Assembly (NCBI GenBank): GCA_019055375.1
Contig: JAHQIW010003873.1
Span: 62,001 to 126,000, forward strand
Direction: 5' to 3'
DNA from: Parelaphostrongylus tenuis
Taxonomy: Eukaryota; Nematoda; Chromadorea; Rhabditida; Metastrongylidae
Length of the DNA stretch: 64,000 bases
Position 1 is the first letter of the stretch; each line of letters starts with the position of its first letter. A program made the position numbers and the translations under genes. The notes beneath the pieces are model-generated. The model searched no databases. It saw nothing but the letters and a program-made list of their open reading frames with translations, and was not told where the DNA came from. This document shows, in pieces, positions 37,871 through 48,907 of this stretch.

Positions 37871-38053
37871 TACCTAAGAGAATTAAGTGGTGAGCAAAAA
37901 CGCGGCCTCAGGCGGGAATCGAACCCGCGCTTCATCCTATCCGGGGACGCGTGCTCTAATCACTACACCACCGAGGCACATTTGCCCGACCACTCATTCT
38001 TCAACATCTCAATGTTAGCTATGTTTTTGCCCACCACTCAATTCTCTTAGGTA
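37871..38053 (-). mobile_element. TIR element carrying a tRNA-like cloverleaf
   Basis: About 183 bp bounded by inverted repeats: TACCTAAGAGAATTAAGTGG (37871) and CCACTCAATTCTCTTAGGTA (38034-38053), extending about 30 bp with few mismatches into GTGAGCAAAAAC / GTTTTTGCCCAC. If the ends are CCTAAGAG, TA flanks both sides, as for Tc1/mariner targets. The interior is the tRNA-like gene at 37905-37977. It is the best-preserved member of a family with copies at 24470, 39953-40295, 42140, 50690, 50940, 51240-51595 and 63003-63340. Confidence 0.75.
37905..37977 (-). tRNA. tRNA-like cloverleaf inside TIR element (probable pseudo-tRNA)
   Basis: 73 nt. Acceptor GCCTCGG/CTGAGGC pairs fully (one G-U); D stem GTGT/GCAC; anticodon stem CGTCC/GGATG; loop CCGGATA; T arm GCGGG-TTCGATT-CCCGC perfect. 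A-box and B-box (GGTTCGATTCC) are intact, so RNA polymerase III transcription is plausible. Against a functional tRNA: the loop has C instead of the universal U before the anticodon, the nominal GGA anticodon would be serine but the long variable arm is missing, and many copies sit in transposable elements. Best read as the head of a tRNA-derived repeat. Confidence 0.6.
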
Positions 38054-38139
38054 TTACCATCATCAATGAAAAAGTTATATATCAATTTAAAATTGACAAA
38101 ATACAAAATTGGCAGATCTTTTTACGCATATTATACATC

Positions 38140-38280
38140 TATTTTTTTATTTAATTTCTGTTTACACTACTGTGGCGTTCTATAAGGAGTTTTTGTTGAC
38201 TGACGGAGAGTGCTGGGAAGTGAAGCTCTGCTCCACCGGAGCCGTGACTAGTATCACAACCACTCTGCCACGGCGCCCCC
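38140..38280 (-). repeat. SINE, family A, interrupted at its 5' end by RTE
   Basis: On the minus strand GGGGGCGCCGTGGCAGAGTGG (head, from 38280) leads to CAGCACTCTCCGTCAGTCAA and AACGCCACAGTAG. The head's first bases are part of the 12-bp duplication created by the RTE at 38289-39829. Confidence 0.7.
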
Positions 38281-38288
38281 ATATATAT

Positions 38289-39829
38289 TACCTGTATCAC
38301 CTGTCGTCCCGTTGATCGTCGAGTGACTCGAGCGGGTACCACCAACTCTTCCATTTTTCCCTATCGCGTGCAAGAGTAGCCCAGTGGGTCCTCCTCGCTC
38401 TAGGGATTTGCTGAGCATCGTATCTTTCTTCTATCGCTTCCGTGAAGAAATCGGACCAACGGGCCAGTGGTCTTCCCTTAGAGCGCTTGACGTCCCGAGG
38501 AATCCAGTCGGTAACGGCTCTCGTCCATCGGTTGTCATTGAAGCGCATCAAGTGTCGGGCCCGCCTTATTTTCGATATCCTGGCGTGTAGAACGGCGTCT
38601 CTGATTTTCGATCGTTGACGTAGGTCGGAGCTTCGGATCCTTTCTCTCATTTGCGAGATACGGGATACTCCTAGCATCGACCTTTCGACTGCGCGTTCGA
38701 TAACGGCAAGTGATCTTTATCCTGCTTACGTAGCGACCAGGTTTCTGCTGCATACGTCAGGGCAGCGATAATTGTCGAGTCGAAAAGGTGGGCACGGAGT
38801 CGGATGTTCTTTGTCCTCTTCAGTACATCTTCGATGCTCTTAAACGTTCCCCAAGCCGCTCGTTTCCTCCTGCTCAACTCTGGAGCTAGGTCATTCATCA
38901 TGTTGATTTCACGACCTAGATAGAAGTAACTGGAGCATTCGGAGATTGTCGTTCCGTTGAGCGTAAACGGGGCATTAGAAACCCATCCGTTCCTCATGAA
39001 CAGTGTTTTCGTTACATTCAGTTGAAAACCAATCTTTCCACAGGCGTTATCGAAATCGGTCAACATTCGTACCGCTTGGCTGATGTTTGGTGTCATGAGA
39101 ACGATATCGTCAGCAAAGCGAAGATGGTTTAATTGTTGACCGTCAATTTTCACTCCCATTTCGTCCCATTCTAATGTTCGCATGACGTTTTGTAGGGTGG
39201 CACTGAATAGTTTTGGTGAAATTGTATCGCCTTGTCGAACCCCTCTTCTTACGTCAATGGTGATATTGTTGTAGAATGAAGATATTTTGGTCGTGAAATC
39301 TTTATAAAGCTCACGAAGAATAATTATATACCGAGTAGGGACGCCCTGGTTATCCAGAGCCTCTATAACCGCTTCTGTTTCCACTGAATCAAAGGCTTTC
39401 TTCAGATCGATGGAAGTGAGACAAAGTGGTTGTTTGTACTTTCGTGAAACTTCAGTGAGTCTTGTAATCATGTGGATGTGATCTATAGTGCTAAATCGTT
39501 TTCGGAACCCTGCTTGTTCGCATGGCTGTCCTTCGTCCAGTGTTCAGTCAATCCTGTTTAGGATGACTCGAGTAATGAGTTTATAGACAACGGACAGCAA
39601 GCAGATTAGGCGATAATTGCCTATGTCGTGAAGGTCTCCCTTTCTGAACAATAATACGGTCTTGCTGGTTTTCCATTGAATGGGGACCTTGCATTCTGAC
39701 AGGTAGCGAGTGAAGAGCCGAGCCAGGGTGTTGATCAGAACTGGCGGGAGATTCTTCAGATGTTCTGGTCTAATCCTGTCTGGACCGGGTGTTGTTGTGT
39801 TCTTCACCGACGATGTAGCATGTCTCATT
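38289..39829 (-). mobile_element. 5'-truncated RTE copy with 12-bp target duplication
   Basis: CCCCATATATAT occurs at 38277-38288 and 39830-39841. The body is the RT and C-terminal part of the same RTE family as 33113-36462 (KTSKTVLLFRKGD at about 39650, catalytic LRFADD at about 39120, ending LESLDDQRDD at 38297). It retains the correct frame at the site where the long copy is frameshifted, but has stops near 39545 and a frameshift near 38675. Truncation within the RT entry region is typical of incomplete target-primed reverse transcription. Confidence 0.88.
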
Positions 39830-39831
39830 CC

Positions 39832-39880
<49 letters not shown>

Positions 39881-39897
39881 CATATATACATATATAC
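39830..39897. repeat. AT microsatellite
   Basis: (AT)n with ATAC variants. It directly follows the RTE 5' junction. Confidence 0.95.
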
Positions 39898-39949
39898 TCC
39901 AAAAGTTGGTGTTTTTACTGCTTTCTTCGCAGTGTTATGATGTCACATA

Positions 39950-40296
39950 TATTTATGAAATTGAGTGGTGGGCAAAAACATGGCCTCATGAGGGAATCGA
40001 TCTCGCATTTCATCCATACTGGGGAAGTGTGCAACTACCACTGCACCAGCGAAGCACATTTGCGTGTGCCACTCGTTCCTCAACATCTTTCTGTTAGCTG
40101 TTAGCTACCAACCATCAACAGGTTTGGTCGGAATATGCGATTTCGTTTCATAAACTTAGTTCAGCTGACAGCCATTGTGATACAAAAATTTGAAATTCCT
40201 AGTATTTTTACGTAGAGCACGCGTCCCAGTATGGATAAAACGCGGGTCGATTCCCGCCTGAGGGCGTGTTTTTGCTCACCACTCAATTCTCTTTAT
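39950..40296. mobile_element. Foldback element with two outward tRNA-like units
   Basis: Left arm GAAATTGAGTGGTGGGCAAA (39957) with a minus-strand tRNA-like unit to about 40055. Right arm has a plus unit (CCCAGTATGGATAAAACGCG at 40226, GGTCGATTCCCGCC) ending TTTTTGCTCACCACTCAATT (40290). Here the tRNA-like units themselves make up most of the inverted repeats. It is followed by an AT microsatellite (40295-40332). Confidence 0.7.
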
Positions 40297-40380
40297 ATAT
40301 AAATATATATTATATATATAAATGTATATATACTACGATTCGAAAGAAAGAAAGCACTTGATAAGCATGCGATAGCTCTC

Positions 40381-40803
40381 ATGCATATCATGGAACAAAT
40401 ACAGTTTCTTATGTGGGATTTTCCTATTAAAGGTCTAGGTAATATTCGTCTGAAGGAGAAGTACCCGCCTCTAGTCAAGCGAAAGCGTGTTTTGATGCAG
40501 TTAAACAATGCCAGACCGTTGAGTGCCAAAAAGACCAAAGACAAGCTTGGTGAATTGGACGGAGTCGAGGTTCTGCAGCATCTCGCACGCAGTCCAGATT
40601 GCCCTTTTATGGACTTCCGCCTTTTTGGATCCACGCAAAACTCTTCGAAGAATCGCCAATTTGAATCTTTTGATAAAGTTGAAGAAGCATGTCAAGGGTT
40701 CTTTGACAAGCAGTCGAAGGAATGGTACTTCGACCACACCTGTAACTTAGCGGACCGATGGCAGAAAGTCGTAGGAAGTGATGGCCCTTATTTTGGAGAA
40801 TAG
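40381..40803 (+). pseudogene. Mariner transposase C-terminal fragment
   Basis: A 140-residue open frame. The last third is clearly mariner (DD34D): QLNNARPLSAKKTKDKLGEL stands where mariner has the DNARPH box, so the second catalytic Asp is Asn here; SPD...FMDFRLFG keeps the third Asp; then ESFDKVEEACQGFFD, KEWYFD and ADRWQKVV...GPYF complete the C-terminus, ending at a normal stop. The DNA-binding domain and first catalytic Asp are missing. This is a different mariner lineage from the two mori/maT-like relics. Inactive. Confidence 0.9.
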
Positions 40804-41148
40804 ATGCAAAATGGTTACAATATGAGTCTTCTGGCAGCAAATCGCATTCATGACATGAGCATCTTTGGTGACTACATACTTCACCGTTTTGTCTTATTTA
40901 TTTGTCTTATTTACTTTCACTTACGAAGAATTGCTTTTGTTTACTTGCTAACTCGTAGAATTTTTAGCGTTGTAGGATAATTTTCAATTATAGAAGCAAC
41001 GATGTAAGCGTTGACAAAAAAGAAGAAAAAGACGCATTCTAAAGAATTTTTGGATTTAATTATGAAAACTTAGATTTATAACCTTCCAATTTTTCACGAC
41101 TTTCACTGTTCTTCGTTATGGATTTTTATTTGTTATGATCCTGTTAAG

Positions 41149-41460
41149 AGCGCATGTGGCACAGTGGTTAGAGTTGTTCTGCGTCGCACACGAGGTCAGT
41201 GGTCCGATCTCGCGTTCTTGGCTCACCAAGCCATCCATCTCTCCTGAGTCGGTAAATTGATACCAGACTGGTCTCAGACTTGTCTGGGAGGATAAGCAGC
41301 ACTGACTTGGTTCAGTGAGAGGCCTCCGCGAGTCATTGTAAAGGCCAGATATGCATTCAATCACCTCAAACAAAGTTAAAAATTGAAGACGAATACATGG
41401 CTCATCCCTCAAAGATTGGTCAACACCCAGAGCTTTATCCTTCTTTTTATCGATGATGAT
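41149..41460 (+). repeat. SINE, family B (tRNA-derived), full length
   Basis: The head AGCGCATGTGGCACAGTGGTTAGAG has an A-box-like TGGCACAGTGG, and GTCAGTGGTCCGATCTCGC is B-box-like. The body includes GTAAATTGATACCAGACTGG, GAGTCATTGTAAAGGCCAGATATGCATT and the end CCAGAGCTTTATCCTT. The same body is found at 58050-59240 (interrupted), 62388-62615 and, head only, at 63955-64000. Confidence 0.75.
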
Positions 41461-42130
41461 GTGAACTTTCCCCATATATACTGTGTTCGTAGCAACATCA
41501 CTTTGTGTTTAGCAACATTTCAATGGTTATCTGCGTGATGTACTTATTTCCTTGCTATAACTTGACTAGAGCTGATTCTTTCCTCTAGCATCGAGACAAA
41601 GTTTCCAATACTAAATGATGACAAGCATACACAAAGTGGCTATTTCGGGCCACTGTTTACACTCTAGTCAGTCTTGCCTCCTAGCTGTTGCTGGAATAAT
41701 GATGTATGCAGCCAAGTTTGGCGAGCCTTCAATGACAACACTGAATGGTACCTCGGCAGTAGATCAGTAGATGAAGACTCTAGCTGGGCAACCCTTTCAA
41801 GTTCCTTGTATAGCGCAGACATTTTTGCATTCAATTTCTTTCATTTCATGCAAATGGAAACCACTACCACTAGAATGCCCTGTTCAAATATTTGATCTCG
41901 ATCAAAGCTTGTGAACATGTTTAGGTAAAAAATCTTGATGGGAACAAGAAGATTAGGAATCAACAGTGATAATGATGGACTTTTCCACAAAACGCTATGA
42001 GTATGCCGTCAGTAGATCAAAGACATTGGTGTGATGGCACAAATGGATTATTGCATAACTTCTCACAGAATTAGGTCGAATTTACAAGTGAAATACGAGC
42101 CATAAATATAAATACCACACAGTTCATCTA
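41461..42130. other. No recognisable gene
   Basis: The frame 41674-41895 has no recognisable motif. Nothing else supported. Confidence 0.3.
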
Positions 42131-42134
42131 AAAT

Positions 42135-42250
42135 GAAGTGCTACACAAGCACTCAACCCTAGGAAGCAGTTGAACCCGCGTTTCACCCCTACCCAGGACG
42201 CGTGCTATCACTACACCACCATGGCCATCGCTTTGCGACCACTATTTCTT
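42135..42250 (-). repeat. tRNA-like repeat unit (single)
   Basis: CAGTTGAACCCGCGTTTCACCCC...GACGCGTGCTATCACTACACCACCATGGCC is the minus-strand tRNA-like unit of the same family; GACCACT follows as in other copies. Confidence 0.65.
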
Positions 42251-42259
42251 CTACATGAA

Positions 42260-43970
42260 TTATCGAAACTGTCAGCAACCAACCATCAAGGTCAGGTGAG
42301 CAGATATCGGCATTGTATTCAGTAGAGCTGACAGATTTTTACAAAGGTATAATTTAAATTCTTTTGATTCGAGTGCTTTATAGCCGTGGAATGATTGAAT
42401 ATTTACCTGAAAAGACTCAATACAAGTGTAAAAAAACAACAGAAATTCCAGTTAGGATTGATTACGTTAGTCAGAGAGAAGAATATACTGTATAAAGTAT
42501 TAGCTTGATACGTCGTCTGATACATAGAATGTTTTCCGTAAATTCATGATTACAATCGTCTTCTCTTCCAAAAGGTTTGCGAATATCAAATTAGCGACGA
42601 AATTTTTGAACACATATGAACATAATGGCCTAACTAACAACACAGAAAGAAAACACTATCAAACCAAGGCAGCGAAGAGTGGAGAAAAGTTGGCCAAACC
42701 ACAAATGTTCACATGGTAAGAGTTGCTAAACTTATAAATAATGTCGAGAACGCTAGTGATTAAAAGAAATAGATTTAAGGTACCAATATTACTTATTATC
42801 GAATCTTCACAATCTGTAAACTATATCAACCTATGGTGTGAATATGCCCAGCTCTACTCGATAGAGTGGATACTTCACTTGTTTAAAAGTTTACATATTC
42901 GGAACCTCCTCTGTCCTCGTATTGTCTCTGCTCAATGAACACTCCCTGTACGATCATTACCACGCCAGTCAACATAACGACAACAAGATATCTCAACAGT
43001 TACGCACTGGTAGTCGAAAATTAATCGACTCATGAAAAAAGTCCACTATCCTACTCTAGGAATGTATTACCTTGAGTTATATCGATGTTTGTTCGGATTC
43101 GCGGCTTTACTGTTGAGATTATAGGACTTTTTGGAAACAGGCTGCTGCTCAGATGTTCACAACAATGAGGAATCCGTCAATTGTTAGTCAATATATTATG
43201 GACGCATAAACGACGTCGCGTTATGAAACACAGACAACACTACGATAGCCTACCTATTTTACCGTTTTGACTGTCTAAATATGCAAAATGCATGGGTTTA
43301 AACAAGATTTCCAACAGTTGTTATCTGTTGCGAAGGTCACTGACTATGGTACGCCTTCATATGTGCGCGATCTGCGATTTCCATTTTCTAATGAAAAGCT
43401 CTTGCTCAGTTACAATCGAATCGATTACAAACATATAACCATATCTGCTACGTAATTCGATGACCATCCCTTTCATTCATAGAAACAGAAAAAAGTTCTA
43501 CTTAGCTCCAATGAGAAAGCTTCATATATATCAGTTCATTACCACATCTAAAATATTCACACAACTTTGCTTTGCTTCATAATTGTTCGTCGTTTGAATC
43601 TCCGTCAGTCTTGTTGGAATTAACTTAAAAGATTCTTTTTTCAAACAACAGGCAGGTCTGACAACAGGGATACAGTGATTTTTCTCTATATCTGCGTAAC
43701 AGTTATTCTAGAAATATATCATAAATGAACATAGTGGATCTTGAATGGACGAAGACTGAAGTTACTTCAGATTTTACGCTCCAGTCCCCTCTAGGTTCGC
43801 CGCTATACAATTTTTTTTAGCAACATGGTGCTTTATCGAGCTCAGAAAGGAAAATATCAAGAATTCGAAAGCGATAGATCTTCAGGCTGCACCTGAATTG
43901 ATATTCAAGTCGACCACAAAGGCATCGAATTAAGTGGAAGATGTACTGAAGTCCGAAATATATGTTAACA
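42260..43970 (-). other. Unannotated stretch with two weak exon-like frames
   Basis: Minus-strand frames near 42925-43005 (hydrophobic, LRYLVVVMLTGVVMIVQG) and 43365-43485 (VIELRSRYGYMFVIDSIV) look coding but could not be chained by phase. Confidence 0.2.
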
Positions 43971-43974
43971 CAAG

Positions 43975-44240
43975 TCATTTTTGACACTGCGCCCCTATGG
44001 GTGTTATAGCGCCAATGAATTGACCTCTTCTCTGGCCTGTATTGTTTCTCAACATTGAGGACGAACTATAAAGAAGAAGGAGAGCCGCATGGCGGCATTC
44101 GAGCCTCTCAAAGAATTCATCGACCAAATGGCTGACACCAAACTCCGCGCACGCTTCCACGATTTAGCAGTCCTCACAGCAATATGTTGTGCCCCAGAGA
44201 TGAAGATTAGTACCATAACCAAAGCAAGAATCCAGCGCAC
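43975..44240 (-). CDS. Candidate secreted protein exon or pseudogene
   Basis: From 44240 the minus strand reads MRWILALVMVLIFISGAQHI, a good signal peptide with cleavage likely after SGA. A second frame (from 44160) overlaps it and reads EACAEFGVSHLVDEFFERL with cysteines. The two would need a frameshift to join, so this may be a broken secreted-protein gene. Family unknown. Confidence 0.25.
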
Positions 44241-44890
44241 TAATCACTGAGCCCATATTCTTCTGGCATACAGTAGGCTTTCACATCGAAATATACACAC
44301 CGACTGCGATTCATGCAGGGCCCGGACACATATTAAGAATAGTCAGATGACAGACGGACGAGAAAACAGGGAAGTAGATTCCAAAAGAATGCAAACGTTA
44401 TCTCGGAAGACCATCCAAAGATGGGAGTGCTTGTTGTGGTAAACGGTCGCTATCTGCATGAATGGATAGAAGCGAATTTAGAATTACAGAATGGACCTCA
44501 AACGCATCATCTTGTTTCAAAACAATCCACCACCATGAACGACAGTTTACGAGCGAGAAACAAATGGAGACTACACTGTGGAGAACGAGTGTCTTGCAAT
44601 GCATGATAGGATCCATCTTTTCCAAGTCCCACGGGAAATGAATATGGGTTCCAGTGCTTGCATAGCTATAGCGTTGTAACCGCACGCACACTTCCGACCT
44701 AGCGATTTGTGTAAAGTTCTCACGTGAAACCAATTAAAACGAGCGAAATATTGCTACTGGCTTTGGCCTTCAAAAAATATGCAGTTTTCATCAAAGCCTT
44801 CGTAGATTAATAAAAAGTGCAAGCTTTTGTGGTACGTTGCAACTTTCTTGGCTTGATGAAATGTGAAGAACAATCTGTGGCTAGAGTAGT
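44241..44890. other. No recognisable gene
   Basis: No ORF with recognisable motif; no repeat seen. Confidence 0.3.
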
Positions 44891-44894
44891 CATA

Positions 44895-45120
44895 AGGGGC
44901 ACCGTGGTCGAATGGTTGTGATGCACGTCGCGAAGCCCAAGGGAGCGAACCTCACCTCTGCCCCAGTTCTCTCTGGCAGTCAGTAACGAACGTTCTATAA
45001 AACGCCACAGCTAGATTATATTCAAGATTGCAAGCAAGGCACGCAACCAGTGTTCTAAGAGGTTCAAAGAACAGGAATAATGAATTGAATTCTAGAAGTA
45101 ATGGTATCCGCATAAGGAAA
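44895..45120 (+). repeat. SINE, family A
   Basis: GGGGCACCGTGGTCGAATGG head, GTTCTCTCTGGCAGTCAGTA, AACGCCACAGCTAGATTATA and CAAGATTGCAAGC body shared with 16731 and 52423. Confidence 0.75.
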
Positions 45121-46189
45121 AAAGAAAAACACGATGAAGACGAATCAATAAAGTGTCTGAAAGAGCAGTAACATTGAGGTGCGCGGTTCGGTCCTGCGTC
45201 CAAAGTTAATCAAAAGCCTATTTCCCTGTAGCATGCTAGACTGTGCTTGTGTCGTCTGCGGATATAAAAGGACGTGATATATCTACAAGTCAGCACAAGT
45301 CATCGTATGGAGTGAATTTGCGTTAACCCCTTACGGACGGCTATAGAAATCGCTGCGGGCAGAGCGAATTGCGCGATGTTCGTTGTTCAACTGAGGTTTT
45401 TTTTCGCTCAGCAAAAATTTTCGGACTTTTTGTATTACCTTGATAGAACGCGATTTCTCTACTCGCTCATATGCTTTTCATTCAGTTATACTTATCTTCT
45501 GTAGATAAAAACACTGGTTTACTACGCAATCGTACTGAATTTGGCATTCAATTGATTGTATTGCATTATACAAAGGTAATCACAAAGAAAATGCTTAGTT
45601 TTGCTCTTCCACAGTTTTACACAAGGGCCAAAAGTCATTGCAGTAAATAAAAATTCGAAAAAACCTGGTAATTTATCAAAAATGATTATGCATGTCGTAT
45701 TCGATACCTGCTCATCGAGAACTCCCACTATAACTCAATTATCATCAATCATTTGTTTATTTCCCATTATTCATAGTTGACGCACGTGAGAAAAGATTGA
45801 GTACTTATGGATAGTGGAAGAATGCTAAGCGGGAAGGGACAACCGTGGTCGAGTAAAAGGCTTAGAACACCGACATAATGCAAATCATTAGTCGGAAATG
45901 TGTTTCTCCAGGGAAGAATTCTCTGTACTTTTCCTCTATCCGCACCCATATTCCAAGAAGAAGTATTCCTTTAGGCTTCTAATAATTGAACAAAACATCG
46001 TCTCACTAGAAACACGTCAAAACTGATACGCCTTCACATTTTCCTCTAAACTTCAGCCTTTGCTAAAAGAGTGTTAGCGATTCTGTGTGGCCGTCAGTCC
46101 GACAGAACAATCAACGGAGTGAGCGGGTGTGTCTTAGGGCTTGATGCGTGCGCTCCATCCCTCATCTTTAACTCGTCATGTCAACATGA
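45121..46189. other. No recognisable gene
   Basis: AT-rich spacer; nothing supported. Confidence 0.3.
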
Positions 46190-46624
46190 TTACATCGCTC
46201 TTTTATTACCATACATCAGCTAGACGGAACGAATGTTAACCGATTCCGACATCGCCTATGATACAAAAACGATGTTCATGACATGAGAAACGAATGATTT
46301 CTGAATGACCCAATCATATATTTGAGTCAGAAAGTCATAAATGTGAGCGATGAAGCTCCAGAACTGAGCTTAATGAAACGAACGAGTTGGAAGCGTTTAA
46401 GAGCATCAACTATACAGTAAAAATGAAATTGACTATCTGACTCCATTCGCACTCCTTCGACTCAACAATCATCCGTGCTTCAACAGATGCATCAGAATTT
46501 GGCAACTATGTAAAACAGGATGGAAGATCGCTTAGCGTTAATGAGGCGCAGTTGAAATGTCGATGTTAGGAAAATCTCATATTTGAAAAATGGTAGAAGG
46601 CATCCAAAGTTTCGACTCATATAT

Positions 46625-46668
<44 letters not shown>
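46190..46668 (+). pseudogene. RTE relic fragment ending at AT microsatellite
   Basis: Follows the part of the RTE ORF after the catalytic box: ACATCAGCTAGACGGAACGAATGTTAACCGATT (46213) and CTCCAGAACTGAGC (46354) match 35667 and 35865 of the near-intact copy. Full of indels. It stops abruptly at (AT)n 46619-46667. Confidence 0.75.
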
Positions 46669-46670
<2 letters not shown>

Positions 46671-47335
46671 TGGCGCAAGCCGTAAGCCAAGCAAACGACA
46701 GTCAACAATCAATCACTGTGAAGGAACATCAAGCTGGGTGATCTTTTCACTTAACAAAGAAGATAAGTTCTTCGGCGCCGATTCCCCACAATGGTTGGGG
46801 ACGAGAAGCCAGCCGAACGGCATATGATATTGATGAGGCATGCGAGAAAGCTGAAACGCACGTCTAGCATTTGAGGGCCATACCAGACCTCTGAAAGGCT
46901 AAAAAAAAATTGTGTCACGTTATATTAAACTTTGAACTGTTAACATTCATTTTACGGTCCAACTCCTAAATTGTTATATAAAGCTCTCTTTTATATTCAT
47001 ATGTTGTGATGTCATAGCATGATATTTAGCTCAGACGGAATTGAAAATTAGGATTTTATCGGTGGGAGTGTAGGACTATGAAAACCTCGATCTTGCTTCA
47101 TCAATTGCATAGGAACCGGTACACTGCGTTAATCACAAAGCGTAAATTAGAATTGTTGAAGCACGCTCAATTTGAATACTGGAAACCATTTAGGATCTTA
47201 GTTCTGCCGTGACGTGATTTAGAAATTTCATATAAAGCATTTCCGCTCAGGTTTCTTTGTGAACTATGGACTTACCCTTTCAGTCCGTGTAAAACTCAGA
47301 CAGAGTTTGAAAGAAGAAAAAACTGCACTGCGCTA
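46669..47335. other. No recognisable feature
   Basis: Unique-looking sequence; nothing supported. Confidence 0.3.
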
Positions 47336-47339
47336 CAGG

Positions 47340-47630
47340 ATCCCATGCCGAAGACTTCTTGGCTAAGCCTTTATGAGGAGTACGAAAAATTCAAGAGGCA
47401 GACGCATGCTTACCGAACCAACTTGTCTAAACATCAAGCGTTTCATTCGCGACAAAGATCTATAAGGTGAAATTTGAAATTGAATTCTTGCGCCCCTCGC
47501 TTCTATTTTGTTCCTTTTTCTCCAGCCATCACCTATATTTTCTCTAAAATGGTGGAGGAGCTGTGTACTCCTCTATTTGAGAAAGTCGCGAATGTTCTTC
47601 AACGGCTTTTACGCAAATTTAGCATGAAGG
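47340..47630 (+). CDS. Two candidate exons, unknown gene
   Basis: Exon-like 47340-47466 is open between GCGCTACAG and AG|GTGAAA and reads PKTSWLSLYEEYEKFKRQTH. After a 58-nt intron-sized gap, 47525-47629 is open between TTTTTCTCCAG and AAG|GTAGTT and reads MVEELCTPLFEKVANVLQRL, which faintly recalls an Hsp70-superfamily EELC.PLFE.V segment. The two do not join in phase, so at least one boundary is wrong or the gene is broken. Confidence 0.25.
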
Positions 47631-47753
47631 TAGTTGCCTACAGTACTACACTTATACATGCACTTTACTCACAAAAGAAAAATGTTAGATAATGGGTTAG
47701 TCAACTAAGAATTAAGACATTCCAAGTTATGTAGAGCCACTATAAAAGCTCCT

Positions 47754-48420
47754 CTAGCACAATAACCTTATTGGCGCCGGGCCATTAGAGCGGCCACAAA
47801 TTTCGTCCCTTCTGAAGAAGTACGACGTCGTTTTACACATGAACGTGTTATAGTAATGTCCAGTGCATTTTAAGAACAATGAATTCGATTCCGCACAATA
47901 TTCAGCTTCCAAACACTTTGAACCTATTGCATGTGTAATCAGCTCTATCGATGTCATCCAGACAGTCAAATAAATCATCATTTCGCGCAATTTCTGAAAT
48001 ACAAATGAATTCGTGAAGGCAGCGTGTCAAATTATTGGGACACTAAAGGGATCATTGAAAAACATGAAATTTGAAGTACGACGATCTTACATTGCTGCAG
48101 CCCATTTCATCCTCACCGTCCATAAAACTCCATATACTGTCGCACAATTAACCTTTTCAGATGCGCTTGGCTTTCTCCGAGGCAGAGGGGCACTCAATTA
48201 TCATAAAGTAAATAATGAGACTGGCTTGCCAACTCTGTGCAAATCACTAAGCTCATTGCACATTTGCAGCCCTCTCGTCACCTGCTCGTAACCATCTATT
48301 CCATTGCAGACTTGAAATAAGGACGAAAAATGCGTAATAATTTCCGTTACTATGGCAAGATCACTCAAGATCACAACAGCACCTGTGATACACATTTGCA
48401 ATCACTACAGGTAAAAGTAA
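47754..48420 (-). CDS. Candidate Cys-rich secreted-type exons
   Basis: Minus-strand exon candidates: 48201-48417 (MCITGAVVILSDLAIVTEII..., with FQVCNGIDGYEQ) and 47754-47996. In the latter, behind a TTTCAG, one frame reads NDDLFDCLDDIDRADYTC and the overlapping frame continues with EYCAESNSLFLKCTGHYY. The regular Cys spacing recalls nematode extracellular domains of the DUF19/T20D4.11 type, but frames do not join cleanly. Either a frameshift or a missed intron is present. Low certainty. Confidence 0.3.
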
Positions 48421-48907
48421 ATCGATTCTCACATTTCCTGTAGCTGAAAGCGCATTACCCGATGATTCGCTAACATACTTCTAATTCTGGAGGACTTCGT
48501 CCATCAGCACACGTCGCGTATATTTGAGTTGAAGTTGTTCAATGTGACGACAATAATAAGTTTCAACAAACTCATGCTTTTTCTGATTCGCCTAGAAGGC
48601 ATAAACCTCGACAGTTCTCTTCGTGAATACCATCGCTATAGTCCATAGATTATTAAATTATAGATTTCAAGCCACTGGAAACATTGTCCGTCAAACAGAA
48701 CGCCTTTCTCATCTAGATCAACCTCGGCAATCGCAATTCTGATATACTGTCTTCAGATTTCTTCATCATTTCACTTGACACGTATCACACTTCTCTACAA
48801 CGGGCAGGTACACTATTTCCAACATTTCATTCCTTTCCTCGTTTTCTTCAGCATTTCATCTTCTTCGTGAACCTCGTATAATACTTATTGATCCCTTTTC
48901 ATTGCAG

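Noticed and set aside
37905..37977. Functional nuclear tRNA-Ser(GGA)
   Set aside because: No long variable arm, C at the invariant U33 position, and location within a repeat family; kept as a tRNA-like element.
41149..41200. tRNA gene at SINE head
   Set aside because: Cloverleaf does not close; body and tail shared with other SINE copies.
47525..47629. HYOU1/Hsp70 exon
   Set aside because: Similarity limited to about a dozen residues, no neighbouring exons with Hsp70 motifs, and phase conflict with the upstream candidate.
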